Origin: Desulfopila_A sp964446655
Lineage (GTDB): Bacteria; Desulfobacterota; Desulfobulbia; Desulfobulbales; Desulfocapsaceae
Assembly (NCBI GenBank): GCA_964446655.1
Contig: CAYUPL010000002.1
Location: 62,001-126,000 of the forward strand
Direction: 5' to 3'
Length of the DNA: 64,000 bases
Shown: positions 35,980 through 45,177 of the stretch, in pieces
Layout: each line of letters opens with the position of its first letter
Position numbering within the stretch: position 1 is the first letter of the stretch
Notes under the pieces: model-generated
The model's input: only the letters and a program-made list of their open reading frames with translations
Told to the model about the DNA's origin: nothing
Database searches by the model: none
Made by a program: the position numbers and the translations under genes

Positions 35980-36033
35980 CCTGGCATGGTCATTATCGCT
36001 TATGATGAATGACCATGCCGGGTTCTTTTTTTT
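35980..36033 (+). terminator. Hairpin with T-tract between livK and livH
   Basis: A 15-base stem (35980-35994 with 36008-36022, one G-T wobble), 13-base loop and eight T residues at 36026-36033. It has the form of a Rho-independent terminator inside the operon, leaking enough transcription to feed livHMGF. It may also protect the livK mRNA 3' end from decay. Confidence 0.85.
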
Positions 36034-36042
36034 GTGGCTGAT

Positions 36043-36945
36043 ATGGATTATTTTATCGAACTGCTTTTCAGTGGACTTACCAGGGGAGCAATCTACGCCT
36101 TGATTGCCCTGGGGTATACCATGGTCTACGGCATCATTGGATTGATTAACTTCGCTCATGGTGAAATCTATATGATTGGAGCTTTTACTTCATTTATTGT
36201 CGCGACAGTTTTATCAATATACGGTTTTCCCCTTCTTGCAATTATTATCATAGCTGGTCTGGCCGCAGCTGTCTGGTCCAGTTCATATGGTTATACCATT
36301 GAAAAAATAGCATATAAGCCACTGCGCAACGCACCGCGTCTATCCGCTCTTATAAGTGCGATAGGCATGTCCATATTCCTGCAGAACTATGTATTGCTGG
36401 CCCAGACTTCAGACTTTCTCCCGTTTCCCGGACTCATTCCGGACCTTGATATAATCGAGCCATATGCGCACATTGTCGGGACCACCGATATGGTAATATT
36501 GATTGTCACCACTATAACAATGCTGCTTCTCACACTCTTTATAAAATATACCCAGATCGGCAAGGCCATGCGAGCCACAGCCCAGGATAAAACCATGGCA
36601 ATGCTGGTCGGCATTAATGTCAACCGAGTGATATCGGTCACCTTTATTATCGGATCAGGCTTGGCCGCGATCGGAGGTATGCTTATTGCCACACATATTG
36701 GGCAGATCAACTTCTTTATCGGGTTTCTTGCCGGAATCAAGGCATTCACTGCTGCCGTCCTCGGTGGGATCGGATCAATTCCCGGCGCCGTCTTGGGCAG
36801 CCTGGTTCTCGGCCTGACAGAAAGCTTCGCCACCGGTTACGTTTCCAGTGACTATGAAGATGTTTTCGCCTTTTCGCTACTGGTTTTGATTTTGATCTTT
36901 AAGCCGTCCGGTATTCTGGGAAAGGCTGAAACAAAAAAAGTGTGA
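36043..36945 (+). CDS. livH: Branched-chain amino acid ABC transporter permease LivH
   Basis: About 300 residues with around eight membrane helices. The family start ELLFSGLTRGAIYALIALGYTMVYGIIGLINFAHGE is present in pieces, as are GINVNRVISVTFIIGSGLAAIGG and the conserved FLAGIKAFTAAVLGGIGSIPGA. The open frame begins with GTG at 36034, immediately after the terminator T-tract. The ATG at 36043 is preferred, though neither has a clear Shine-Dalgarno. It pairs with LivM to form the membrane channel. livM begins nine bases after the stop. Confidence 0.95.
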   Translation: MDYFIELLFSGLTRGAIYALIALGYTMVYGIIGLINFAHGEIYMIGAFTSFIVATVLSIYGFPLLAIIIIAGLAAAVWSSSYGYTIEKIAYKPLRNAPRLSALISAIGMSIFLQNYVLLAQTSDFLPFPGLIPDLDIIEPYAHIVGTTDMVILIVTTITMLLLTLFIKYTQIGKAMRATAQDKTMAMLVGINVNRVISVTFIIGSGLAAIGGMLIATHIGQINFFIGFLAGIKAFTAAVLGGIGSIPGAVLGSLVLGLTESFATGYVSSDYEDVFAFSLLVLILIFKPSGILGKAETKKV

Positions 36946-36954
36946 GTTTAAAAA

Positions 36955-38169
36955 ATGTTTTCACTTAAAGAAATCCAACGTAGCCTGTTAACTTCGTTGT
37001 GGTTCGTCTTTCTGACCTTTCCGATAATGGTTATAAAGGTTGATCCACTTGACCGAATTGTACAGTGGCGTTGGGAAAAAGCATTGTATGTAGCGGTGGG
37101 CGCCTTTTTTCTCTCCTTTGTTTTCCGCTATCTCCTGCAACGAAAGGAAAGTGGAGTTTCCGCCGGTACCCAGGATGATGAAGATAAAAAGCCCTTGATT
37201 AATACAATACTTGAAACATCACGTTACAGGTACATCCTTGCCGGGCTGGTTTTGGCGACAGCTCTTGTCTTTCCCCATTTATTTTCAACGTATCAGACCA
37301 ATATTATGACAACGGCATTGATGTATGTGATGCTGGGACTCGGTTTGAATATCGTGGTGGGCCTCGCCGGTTTGCTGGATTTAGGGTTTGTGGCATTTTA
37401 TGCGGTGGGAGCTTACAGCTATGCCCTGCTGCATCATCATTTTGAACTGGGATTCTGGGCAGCCTTGCCTATTGGCGGCGGTCTTGCTGCAATTTTCGGC
37501 ATCCTTCTCGGATATCCGGTTCTTCGCCTGAGAGGAGATTATCTTGCCATTGTGACCTTAGGGTTCGGGGAAATAATCCGGCTGGTTCTCGAAAACTGGG
37601 GAGAATTTTCCCAAGGCCCAAGCGGTATTTCCAATATTGCCCGACCGGGCTTTTTCGGTATTGAACTTTCTCTTAACGACGCCATTATCTACCTCTACTA
37701 TATTATGGTTGTTGCAGTTATAATAACAATATTTGTAGTCAACCGGCTGCAGGATTCGCGGATGGGGCGGGCATGGATAGCACTTCGAGAAGATGAGATT
37801 GCCTGCCAGGCCATGGGGATCGATAAAAGAAAAATGAAGCTGGCCGCCTTTTCTTTAGGTGCATTCTGGGCAGGTTTAGTGGGGGTAGTCTTTGCGGCGA
37901 AAACAACCTTTATAAATCCGGCGAGTTTTACGTTTCTTGAGTCGGCCATCATTTTATCCGTAGTTGTGTTAGGAGGGATGGGATCTATTGTCGGGGTGAT
38001 TATCGGCGCGCTTATTCTGATTTTAATGCCTGAGTATCTCCGTGCTCTTTCTGAATATCGAATGCTTGCTTTCGGCGCCGTCCTTGTCATGATGATGGTC
38101 TTCCGACCTCAGGGAATGATTGGAGCTTTGCGTAAGACCTATAAATATTCTAAACCAAACACGAACTAG
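36955..38169 (+). CDS. livM: Branched-chain amino acid ABC transporter permease LivM
   Basis: 404-residue permease. The first 90 residues add a less conserved hydrophobic pair and a hydrophilic loop (GVSAGTQDDEDKK), as in longer LivM proteins. The core has GLNIVVGLAGLLDLGFVAFYAVGAY, the loop ALREDEIACQAMGIDKRKMKLAAF that contacts the ATPases, and VLGGMGSIVGVIIGA. The stop codon is directly followed by the livG ATG, implying translational coupling. Confidence 0.95.
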   Translation: MFSLKEIQRSLLTSLWFVFLTFPIMVIKVDPLDRIVQWRWEKALYVAVGAFFLSFVFRYLLQRKESGVSAGTQDDEDKKPLINTILETSRYRYILAGLVLATALVFPHLFSTYQTNIMTTALMYVMLGLGLNIVVGLAGLLDLGFVAFYAVGAYSYALLHHHFELGFWAALPIGGGLAAIFGILLGYPVLRLRGDYLAIVTLGFGEIIRLVLENWGEFSQGPSGISNIARPGFFGIELSLNDAIIYLYYIMVVAVIITIFVVNRLQDSRMGRAWIALREDEIACQAMGIDKRKMKLAAFSLGAFWAGLVGVVFAAKTTFINPASFTFLESAIILSVVVLGGMGSIVGVIIGALILILMPEYLRALSEYRMLAFGAVLVMMMVFRPQGMIGALRKTYKYSKPNTN

Positions 38170-38949
38170 ATGGATAAGCCAATACTGGAAGTATCCCAAA
38201 TGACAATGGACTTTGGTGGGATACGAGCCTTGGACAAACTCGACCTGGAAGTGTATTCCGGGGAAATTGCAGCACTTATCGGTCCCAATGGAGCCGGCAA
38301 GACCACCTTTTTCAATTGCCTTACCGGCATCTATGTGCCCACTAAGGGGGAAATTTTTTTGCATCCGCCGGATGGCGGTTGCAGGGTCAACCTCAAGGGA
38401 CTTCTGCCGAACAAGGTTACTGAACATGGGTTGGCCAGGACCTTTCAGAACATCCGTCTTTTCGCGCAGATGACGGTTCTGGAAAATGTCATGATCGGCT
38501 GCCACTGTCGTACCAAGGCGTTTATTTTTGGTGCTGTTTTCAGAGGACCGGCAACACGTCGAGAGGAGCAGGAAATTGTTGCGAAGAGTCATCGCATCCT
38601 TGAGAAGGTTGGTCTGACTAAATATATAGATGAATATGCCAAAAACCTTCCCTACGGTGCGCAACGCCGACTTGAGATTGCCCGGGCGCTTGCTACCGAG
38701 CCGAGTCTGCTTCTTCTTGATGAACCGGCTGCGGGGATGAACCCGCATGAAACACGGCAAATCGACGACCTTATACGGGAAATTTCCAGTGAAGGCCTGG
38801 CGATTCTGCTCATTGAACATGATATGAAGCTGGTCATGAGCCTCTCTGACAGAATTTATGTGGTCGATTACGGGAAAAAAATCGCAGAGGGTCAACCAGC
38901 TGAAATCCGAGCCAATCCGGCTGTGATCAGAGCGTATTTAGGTGAATAG
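38170..38949 (+). CDS. livG: Branched-chain amino acid ABC transporter ATP-binding protein LivG
   Basis: 259-residue ABC ATPase. Walker A is GPNGAGKTTF, the LivG-type signature is LPYGAQRRLEIARAL, Walker B is LLLLDEPAAGMN, and the switch histidine lies in IEHDMKLVM. The sequence FNCLTGIY after Walker A and the long insert before the signature (VMIGCHCRTK) are typical of LivG rather than LivF. It is fourth in the livKHMGF operon, and livF follows six bases later. Confidence 0.96.
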   Translation: MDKPILEVSQMTMDFGGIRALDKLDLEVYSGEIAALIGPNGAGKTTFFNCLTGIYVPTKGEIFLHPPDGGCRVNLKGLLPNKVTEHGLARTFQNIRLFAQMTVLENVMIGCHCRTKAFIFGAVFRGPATRREEQEIVAKSHRILEKVGLTKYIDEYAKNLPYGAQRRLEIARALATEPSLLLLDEPAAGMNPHETRQIDDLIREISSEGLAILLIEHDMKLVMSLSDRIYVVDYGKKIAEGQPAEIRANPAVIRAYLGE

Positions 38950-38955
38950 ATTATT

Positions 38956-39663
38956 ATGTTGAAACTTGATAATGTACGGGCCGGCTATGGCAATATTCTC
39001 GCCATAAAAGAGGTCAGCCTGGAAATTGCTAAAAGTGAAATCGTTACTCTCATCGGGGCGAATGGAGCCGGCAAAAGCACCATTCTGATGACCATATCCG
39101 GTGTTGTCGGCTGCAGGTCCGGTAAAATTCTTCTAAACGGCAAGGAAATTCAAAAAAACTCACCCGATGAAATCGTCAAAATGGGTGTCTCCCAGGTTCC
39201 TGAAGGAAGACATATTTTCCCTCTTTTGACGGTAAAGGAAAATCTCGATATGGGAGCTTTTCTGCGTAAAGACAAATCGGGTATTAAGGAGGACATCGAC
39301 TATGTCTATTCCCTTTTCCCTATTCTGAAAGAGAGACGCGATCAGGACGGCGGTACGCTCAGTGGCGGTGAACAACAAATGTTGGCTCTGTCCAGGGCCT
39401 TGATGGCCCGCCCGAAGGTGCTTCTTTTAGATGAACCATCCATGGGCCTTGCCCCTCTGATTATTAAGCAGATTTTTCAGATTATTAAAAAGATCAACAG
39501 CGAAAGTGAAACCACGATTTTCCTGGTTGAACAAAATGCCTACCAGGCTTTGCAGATTGCCGATCGAGGTTATGTCATAGAAAACGGTATGATCACTCTC
39601 ACCGGACAAGCTGAATCATTGCTCAATAATCCGGATATACAGAAGGCGTATTTAGGGATTTGA
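38956..39663 (+). CDS. livF: Branched-chain amino acid ABC transporter ATP-binding protein LivF
   Basis: 235-residue ABC ATPase, the shorter partner of LivG. Walker A is GANGAGKSTI, the signature is LSGGEQQMLALSRAL, Walker B is LLLDEPSMGL and the switch residue region is LVEQNAYQAL, where glutamine-asparagine replaces the His as usual in LivF. VPEGRHIFPLLTV is a LivF landmark. It is the last gene of the operon; lpxB begins 13 bases downstream, so read-through into lpxB is likely. Confidence 0.96.
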   Translation: MLKLDNVRAGYGNILAIKEVSLEIAKSEIVTLIGANGAGKSTILMTISGVVGCRSGKILLNGKEIQKNSPDEIVKMGVSQVPEGRHIFPLLTVKENLDMGAFLRKDKSGIKEDIDYVYSLFPILKERRDQDGGTLSGGEQQMLALSRALMARPKVLLLDEPSMGLAPLIIKQIFQIIKKINSESETTIFLVEQNAYQALQIADRGYVIENGMITLTGQAESLLNNPDIQKAYLGI

Positions 39664-39676
39664 ACCCTGAAACAAA

Positions 39677-40846
39677 ATGAAACCAGAAATTCCGGTATCA
39701 CCATCTATTATGATTGTCGCCGGAGAAGCATCCGGAGATTTGCATGGCGCAGGATTGGTCAAAGCGATGCTGCGAATTAAACCGGCATGTCGATTTTTCG
39801 GCATGGGGGGCAAAGATCTCGCCGATGCCGGAGTTGAGATTGTTTGCAACGCTGAAAAAATCGCAGTTATGGGTGTTGCTGAGATTTTTTCGGCGCTTGG
39901 GCAAATTTTAGTTACTCTGAAGCGTATTAAAACTGAATTACGGCAAAGAAAACCCGATCTCGTCATCCTTATCGATTTTGCCGGTTTTAATCTTCGGATT
40001 GCCCGCCTGGCCCATAAGCTCAATATTCCTGTTTACTATTATATTCCCCCTAAAGTTTGGGTGTGGCGCAAAAATCGTGTTAAAAAGCTCGCCAGATATG
40101 TCGACAGAACAGGCGTAATTCTTCCTTTTGAAGAAATCTATCTCAAGAACAGAGGGGTTGATGCAACCTATGTCGGTAATCCGGTCTTGGAAGAGGTAAA
40201 GGTTCAACTCGATCGAGAACGGTTTTGTGAAAAATATGATATAGATTCCAGAAAAGCGCTTGTCGGAATTCTACCTGGATCCAGAAAAAAAGAAGTATCC
40301 TATCTTCTCCCTGTTTTTCTTGAAGCCGCAAAAAGGATGCAACAGAAGTATTCTCGTGACCTTGCCTTTCTCATACCTCTTGCCTCCACTCTGAGCGCTG
40401 CCGATCTGGAAAACTGCGGTCTCAAAGAATATCGCAACGATCTTGAAATACATTTATTATCAGAAGACCGGTATGATCTGATGGCTGCCTGTGATGCGGC
40501 TGTTGCTGCTTCAGGGACCGTAACTCTCGAACTCGCCGTTCTGGATATTCCAATGGTTGTGGCCTATAGATTTGCGCCGCTATCATATTTTATCGGCAAG
40601 ATTTTCATTGATATTCCTTATTTTTCCCTGGTTAATATAGTGGCCGGTAAAAGTGTCGTTACAGAATTATTACAGGAGCAGGTCTACCCGGGAAGTGTTG
40701 AGATTGAATTGGCTCGCATCTTATTCGATGACAATGTCAGAAAGTATATGAAGACCGATTTACGCTCTATCCGGCATATTTTAGGAAGTGCAAATGCTTC
40801 AGAGAAAGCTGCTCAGATTGCATTCCATACAATGCAGGATAAATGA
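39677..40846 (+). CDS. lpxB: Lipid-A-disaccharide synthase LpxB
   Basis: 389-residue GT19 glycosyltransferase joining UDP-diacylglucosamine to lipid X. N-terminal AGEASGDLHGA, RFFGMGG, VLIDFAGFNLRIA, YYIPPKVWVWRKNRVKK, and the C-terminal LLPGSRKKEV-like segment and ASGTVTLELA are diagnostic. It is full length. It sits directly after livF rather than in the usual lpxD-fabZ-lpxA-lpxB group, so the lipid A genes in this genome appear scattered: lpxC, lpxK and lpxB lie within 9 kb but not contiguously. Confidence 0.97.
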   Translation: MKPEIPVSPSIMIVAGEASGDLHGAGLVKAMLRIKPACRFFGMGGKDLADAGVEIVCNAEKIAVMGVAEIFSALGQILVTLKRIKTELRQRKPDLVILIDFAGFNLRIARLAHKLNIPVYYYIPPKVWVWRKNRVKKLARYVDRTGVILPFEEIYLKNRGVDATYVGNPVLEEVKVQLDRERFCEKYDIDSRKALVGILPGSRKKEVSYLLPVFLEAAKRMQQKYSRDLAFLIPLASTLSAADLENCGLKEYRNDLEIHLLSEDRYDLMAACDAAVAASGTVTLELAVLDIPMVVAYRFAPLSYFIGKIFIDIPYFSLVNIVAGKSVVTELLQEQVYPGSVEIELARILFDDNVRKYMKTDLRSIRHILGSANASEKAAQIAFHTMQDK

Positions 40847-40885
40847 TGGTTCAACAAAACTCCTTTACTGCCGGTGAAGAACAAT

Positions 40886-42331
40886 ATGCCTGAAAAGATA
40901 CTCATTACTGGAGCGACCGGCTACATAGGCAGACGGCTGACGCAGCGCCTCCTGGAAAACCCCTCCTACTCTTTGCGACTCCTGGTACGTAACCCAAACA
41001 AAATCCAAACGCATATTGCCGATAAGGTTGAGATCTGCGAAGGAAACACCTTTGACATTTCTTCGTTGCACCAGGCATTAAGTGGAGCAGACACTGCTTT
41101 TTATCTGATCCATTCAATGGGATCAAAACAAAATTACCGGGACCTGGATAAGAAAAGTGCTGAGAATTTCAGAATAGCCTGTCGGCGGGCCGGTGTTAAA
41201 AGAATTGTGTATTTAGGCGGATTGGGGCTTAAAGAGAGTGCCTCCACACACCTGCTCAGCAGGATTGAAACAGGTGAAATTTTGGCCGCTGAGCCGGGAA
41301 AAATACAGACGATTTGGCTGCGCGCCGGGGTAATAATCGGTTCCGGCAGTGCCAGTTATGAAATAATACGGAATCTCACCCAGAAACTGCCCCTGATGAT
41401 CACCCCGAAATGGGTCAGAACAAAAACACAGCCCATCGGCATAGTTGATGTGCTGTCATATCTGGAACAGTCCATTGCATTACAGTATGATAAAGATATT
41501 GTCGTAGATATAGGAAGCGAGGCCTTGAGCTTTCAAGAGATGATGAACCAGACGGCAGAGGTGTTGGGATTAAAAAGATTCCTGGTGCCGGTACCGGTAC
41601 TTTCTCCCAGGCTCTCTTCATACTGGCTGATTCTATTTACTCCAATTCCATATAAACTGGCATCCGCCCTCGTTGAAGGATTAAAGTCTGAAACAGTTTT
41701 GCAGAATGACAACGCTGCAAAGCATTACCCGGCTATTATCCCAATGCCGTTTAAAAAAGCTGTGGAAAGGGCAGACTTGATGCTACAGCAAAACCAGGTA
41801 GTCAGCAGATGGTGCGACAGCAGTGGAGAAGCTGCCTGTGATGTGAAAGATTTTGATGATCCTGTTGGGGCGGTCTTACGAGATATCCGTATCATCTCCT
41901 ATGACGGCAAGGTACATCAGCATGATGTATTCAGGGCTGCCTGTGCTGTTGGCGGGCCGAAAGGGTGGTTCCGCTACAATTATCTCTGGAAGATACGAGG
42001 TCTGTTTGACAAAATAGTCGGCGGCTACGGCCTGAACCGCGGCAGAAGAATGTCGGGAGATCTTCGTATCGGCGACGCCCTGGATTTCTGGAAAGTTGTT
42101 GATATCAAAGAGGGGAAACGTCTCTTGCTCTATGCCCAGATGAGACTTCCAGGGCAGGCCTGGCTTGAGTTTGATTGCCAACCTGAGCAGCTTGTTCAGA
42201 CAGCGCATTTTATTCCACGAGGGCTTCTGGGGAGGCTCTACTGGTATGCCATTGTCCCAATCCATAATCTTGTTTTTGCCGATCTTGCCCGTACGGTAGT
42301 CAGGAGCGCAACACAGCCTGAAAATGAGTAA
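40886..42331 (+). CDS. NAD(P)-binding SDR protein with C-terminal DUF2867 domain
   Basis: About 480 residues. The N-terminal atypical SDR domain has GATGYIGRRL near the start and the YLIHSM and YLGGLG segments typical of NmrA/YwnB-like proteins. The C-terminal domain (about 325-475) matches DUF2867, an SRPBCC-like fold (WFRYNYLWKIRGLFD, GDALDFWKV, LEFDCQPE). Function of the fusion is unknown; it is widespread in aquatic bacteria. The GTG at 40874 would add four residues; the ATG at 40886 is preferred. It follows lpxB by 39 bases and probably shares its transcript. Confidence 0.85.
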   Translation: MPEKILITGATGYIGRRLTQRLLENPSYSLRLLVRNPNKIQTHIADKVEICEGNTFDISSLHQALSGADTAFYLIHSMGSKQNYRDLDKKSAENFRIACRRAGVKRIVYLGGLGLKESASTHLLSRIETGEILAAEPGKIQTIWLRAGVIIGSGSASYEIIRNLTQKLPLMITPKWVRTKTQPIGIVDVLSYLEQSIALQYDKDIVVDIGSEALSFQEMMNQTAEVLGLKRFLVPVPVLSPRLSSYWLILFTPIPYKLASALVEGLKSETVLQNDNAAKHYPAIIPMPFKKAVERADLMLQQNQVVSRWCDSSGEAACDVKDFDDPVGAVLRDIRIISYDGKVHQHDVFRAACAVGGPKGWFRYNYLWKIRGLFDKIVGGYGLNRGRRMSGDLRIGDALDFWKVVDIKEGKRLLLYAQMRLPGQAWLEFDCQPEQLVQTAHFIPRGLLGRLYWYAIVPIHNLVFADLARTVVRSATQPENE

Positions 42332-42377
42332 AAAAAGGATCCATTTCCGTTCTCTGAGGGCAAGATGACCGTACAGG

Positions 42378-43655
42378 TTACAGACTACCATCCACAAGGT
42401 CTGCCGGAAAAATATTTTTGACATCGAAAACGACACTTTTGCTCTTACAGAATGCTTTGACATCATCGAGGGAAAGCTCAGTGAATTGTTGGTGTGCTAC
42501 TGCAAGAACAACTCCGTCAAAATGCATCTTTTCCGGAACATCCACCATTGCAATACCGTATTCCTCATACGCCTCTTCACCACGTACCCACGGGTCGTAC
42601 ACTTCGACATCAATACTGTATTCTTTTAGTTCGTTTATAATGTCCACAACTTTAGTATTACGCAGATCCGGACAGTTTTCTTTAAAAGTCAGCCCCATGA
42701 TCAACACCTTCGACTTGGAAATATCTATACCTTTGTTGACCATAAGCTTGATAATTCTTGCAGCGATGTATTGACCCATGTTGTCGTTGAGTCGTCTTCC
42801 TGCAAGGATCATATTAGGATGATAACCGACCTGTTTGGCTTTATGGGTCAAGTAGTAGGGGTCGACACCTATGCAGTGCCCTCCGACAAGTCCAGGACGA
42901 AAGGGCAGAAAGTTCCACTTAGTGCCCGCTGCTTGCAATACTTCTGTCGTATTTATGTTGAGTTTGTGGAAAATCAGAGAGAGCTCATTGATAAGAGCAA
43001 TGTTGACATCTCTTTGGGTGTTCTCTATGACTTTAGCCGCCTCGGCAACCTTAATGGAACTTGCCTTAAAGGTTCCTGCTGTAATGATGCTTTTATAGAG
43101 GAGATCAATGAATTCCGCAGATGCACTATCGGACCCGGAGGTAATTTTGACTATATTGGGTAAGCGGTGTTCTTTGTCACCTGGGTTGATTCTTTCCGGA
43201 CTGTATCCGCAGTAAAAATCATCATTAAGCTTCAGTCCTGAAAGATCCTGTAGAATTGGAACGCAAACTTCTTCGGTGGCACCGGGGTAGACGGTTGATT
43301 CGTAGATGACATAATCCCCCCTTTTCAGTAGATGACCGACTATTTCAGAAGCACTTTCAAGATAGTGGAGATTGGGCCGTTTAGCGCTGTCTATCGGTGT
43401 AGGAACAGCAATTATAAAGACATTACAATTTGCCATGTCTTGCGGCGAAGAGGTAAAATGTATCTGCTTTGCTTCGTCGAGCTCACGGCGATCTACTTCC
43501 ATGGTAATATCTGTGCCGGTTTTTAACGCAGCTATACGTTCTTCTTTGAGGTCAAAGCCGACGGTCGTGTATTTTTTGCCGAATTCAACGGCAAGAGGAA
43601 GGCCGACATAGCCAAGGCCGACAATAGCAATTCGTGTTTCTAATAAATTATTCAT
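42378..43655 (-). CDS. Nucleotide-sugar dehydrogenase (WbpO/TviB type)
   Basis: 425-residue UDP-hexose dehydrogenase. NAD-binding GLGYVGLPLAVEFGK lies near the N-terminus, VPTPID and ESTVYPGATEE follow, and the catalytic cysteine is in GGHCIGVDPYYL. GLTFKENCPDLRNTK starts the C-terminal domain. The pattern fits the UDP-N-acetylhexosaminuronate-forming group (Vi antigen TviB, WbpO), which feeds capsule or O-antigen uronates. Substrate is not provable by eye. No other polysaccharide gene adjoins it; queD lies five bases upstream on the same strand, an unexpected partner. Confidence 0.88.
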   Translation of the reverse strand: MNNLLETRIAIVGLGYVGLPLAVEFGKKYTTVGFDLKEERIAALKTGTDITMEVDRRELDEAKQIHFTSSPQDMANCNVFIIAVPTPIDSAKRPNLHYLESASEIVGHLLKRGDYVIYESTVYPGATEEVCVPILQDLSGLKLNDDFYCGYSPERINPGDKEHRLPNIVKITSGSDSASAEFIDLLYKSIITAGTFKASSIKVAEAAKVIENTQRDVNIALINELSLIFHKLNINTTEVLQAAGTKWNFLPFRPGLVGGHCIGVDPYYLTHKAKQVGYHPNMILAGRRLNDNMGQYIAARIIKLMVNKGIDISKSKVLIMGLTFKENCPDLRNTKVVDIINELKEYSIDVEVYDPWVRGEEAYEEYGIAMVDVPEKMHFDGVVLAVAHQQFTELSLDDVKAFCKSKSVVFDVKNIFPADLVDGSL

Positions 43656-43660
43656 ATATA

Positions 43661-44041
43661 TTAGTTTTTTGTGTTTCCATAGTAGATAAGGCCGGAGGTG
43701 TCCGTCTCCATAACCTCGACAGAGTAGAGGAAATATCTTTCCGCTTGCAGGGTATCAACAAGATTGTCATAAATGAACATGGCAATATGCTCGGAAGACG
43801 GGTTGAGAAGGGCAAATTCAGCCATAGCGTTCAGATCTCGATGGTCGAGACGGTCAACTACCTCATTGACATGTTTTTTAAGTACCTTAAAATCAATTCC
43901 CATACCTATTTTATCGAGGTCTTTCGCCCGAACTGTGACTTTCACTTTCCAGTTATGGCCATGGGGGAGTTCGCAGTCTCCGGGATAATCGCGGAGGTGG
44001 TGGGCTCCGGCAAAATGCGTTTTTATAAAAATATCAAACAT
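43661..44041 (-). CDS. queD: 6-carboxy-tetrahydropterin synthase QueD
   Basis: 126-residue member of the 6-pyruvoyl-tetrahydropterin synthase family, supplying the queuosine precursor. Zinc histidines are in FAGAHHL and LPHGHNW, the catalytic cysteine in GDCELPH, and Asp-His in DRLDHRDLN. NPSSEHIAMFIYD and the C-terminal VEVMETDTSG complete the signature. I chose the ATG at 44039-44041 over the upstream GTG (44087-44089) because it gives the normal family length, with GGAG about 11 bases before it. The 5' side carries a nested inverted repeat. No other que gene lies in the window. Confidence 0.9.
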   Translation of the reverse strand: MFDIFIKTHFAGAHHLRDYPGDCELPHGHNWKVKVTVRAKDLDKIGMGIDFKVLKKHVNEVVDRLDHRDLNAMAEFALLNPSSEHIAMFIYDNLVDTLQAERYFLYSVEVMETDTSGLIYYGNTKN

Positions 44042-44075
44042 TGCGTGCTTTACTCCGTTGAAAGACGAGAAAGTG

Positions 44076-44124
44076 CCGGGTTGTGTCACTCTTTTTATGG
44101 TGATACGTGTGACCCGTGACCCGG
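44076..44124 (-). promoter_or_regulatory. Nested hairpin in the probable queD leader
   Basis: Outer arms CCGGGT (44076-44081) and ACCCGG (44119-44124) enclose inner arms GTCAC (44085-44089) and GTGAC (44109-44113). If queD starts at 44041 this lies in its 5' untranslated leader. It does not match a preQ1 aptamer that I can recognise. Confidence 0.35.
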
Positions 44125-44334
44125 TGTTTTAGTTTCCTTTTCAAATATACTGCATTACAACAAAAATACCATACTTTCGTACGTTGTTATTGGGAGAAAT
44201 TAGTAAAGGGTAGCGAGACAATCCATGCCCGGAAGTCGGATCTGCTCACATTACACTTGATGCTGTTTGCTATGCCAAGGAGGAATTCGGTTTAAGATTA
44301 ATATAATAATTTTCGCCATAAAACGGGAAAGAGG

Positions 44335-44362
44335 TTGACCGCCTAACCTTTTTCTTGATAAT
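44335..44362 (+). promoter_or_regulatory. Sigma-70-type promoter before the TrmN6-like gene
   Basis: TTGACC at 44335-44340 and GATAAT at 44357-44362 with a 16-base spacer, 28 bases before the ATG, which is itself preceded by AAGGAT. A good consensus match, by eye only. Confidence 0.5.
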
Positions 44363-44389
44363 GTCTCAATTCGGGACAGAAGGATAACA

Positions 44390-45133
44390 ATGAATAATAT
44401 CTCTAAGATAACAAAGAATTCTCTGTTTAATGGTAATCTGATTTGCTATCAGAATGAAAATGGGTACAGATTTTCTATCGACTCTGTACTTCTCGCCCAC
44501 TTTTCTCTTTCCTGGAAAAAAGCCAAGGTGCTTGATATGGGATGTGGATGCGGCATACTGTCTCTTCTCTTGCTTTATAAAAACGATGCCGGGATAGAAA
44601 AAATTGTAGGAATTGAGGTTCAAGACAGCCTAGTACAGGTAGCCCGGAAAAACTGCCGGATCAACAACTATGATGAGAAACTCAACATAATGCAAGGAGA
44701 TTATCGGGAAATTCGCCATTTCTGCCCAGCGGAGACATTTTCCCATATAATCTGTAACCCACCTTTTTTCCCGGTTGGTAGTGGTCGCACCAGTGAAAAC
44801 AGTGAAAGTCTCCTGGCAAGACATCAGGTCACCGCATCTCCTGAAGACGTTGCCGCCTGCGTTGCTTTTGCGTTGAAGAATAAAGGGATCTTCGCAACTA
44901 TATTTCCGGCTGAATTTCTAATGGACCTCCTGTCTGCTCTCACTTCCAGGAAGATTCAAGTTAAGCGGATGCAGTTGGTATACAGTTATCCTCAGGCAGA
45001 GAGTGCGTCACTTGTCCTGTTGGAGTGCAGTAAAAACGGTGGAGTCGGATTGAAGATAGAAAGACCGCTCTATATTTATGACAAGCAAAACGGCCCATAT
45101 TCGAAAGAAATCCAGGCAATGTATCATCCCTGA
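44390..45133 (+). CDS. TrmN6-like tRNA adenine-N6 methyltransferase
   Basis: 247-residue class I methyltransferase. Motif I is LDMGCGCGILSLLL, the acidic motif VGIEVQDSL, and the amino-methylating signature NPPFF follows. The opening (LICYQNENGYRFSIDSVLLAHF) is characteristic of the TrmN6/YfiC group, which methylates A37 of tRNA1-Val; paralogous enzymes with the same NPPF motif act on other nucleic acids or proteins. Length and layout agree with TrmN6. It likely begins a plus-strand transcript continuing to comM 44 bases on. Confidence 0.85.
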   Translation: MNNISKITKNSLFNGNLICYQNENGYRFSIDSVLLAHFSLSWKKAKVLDMGCGCGILSLLLLYKNDAGIEKIVGIEVQDSLVQVARKNCRINNYDEKLNIMQGDYREIRHFCPAETFSHIICNPPFFPVGSGRTSENSESLLARHQVTASPEDVAACVAFALKNKGIFATIFPAEFLMDLLSALTSRKIQVKRMQLVYSYPQAESASLVLLECSKNGGVGLKIERPLYIYDKQNGPYSKEIQAMYHP

Positions 45134-45177
45134 CCAGCTATTGTTCTTTTGTTAAAAAATGAGGCTATGAGTAAAGT

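Noticed and set aside
38023..38895. 290-residue minus-strand open frame across livM and livG
   Set aside because: Antisense to two well-supported transporter genes; composition is that of a shadow frame.
44042..44389. preQ1 riboswitch upstream of queD
   Set aside because: A nested hairpin is present, but the short conserved preQ1 aptamer core could not be recognised.
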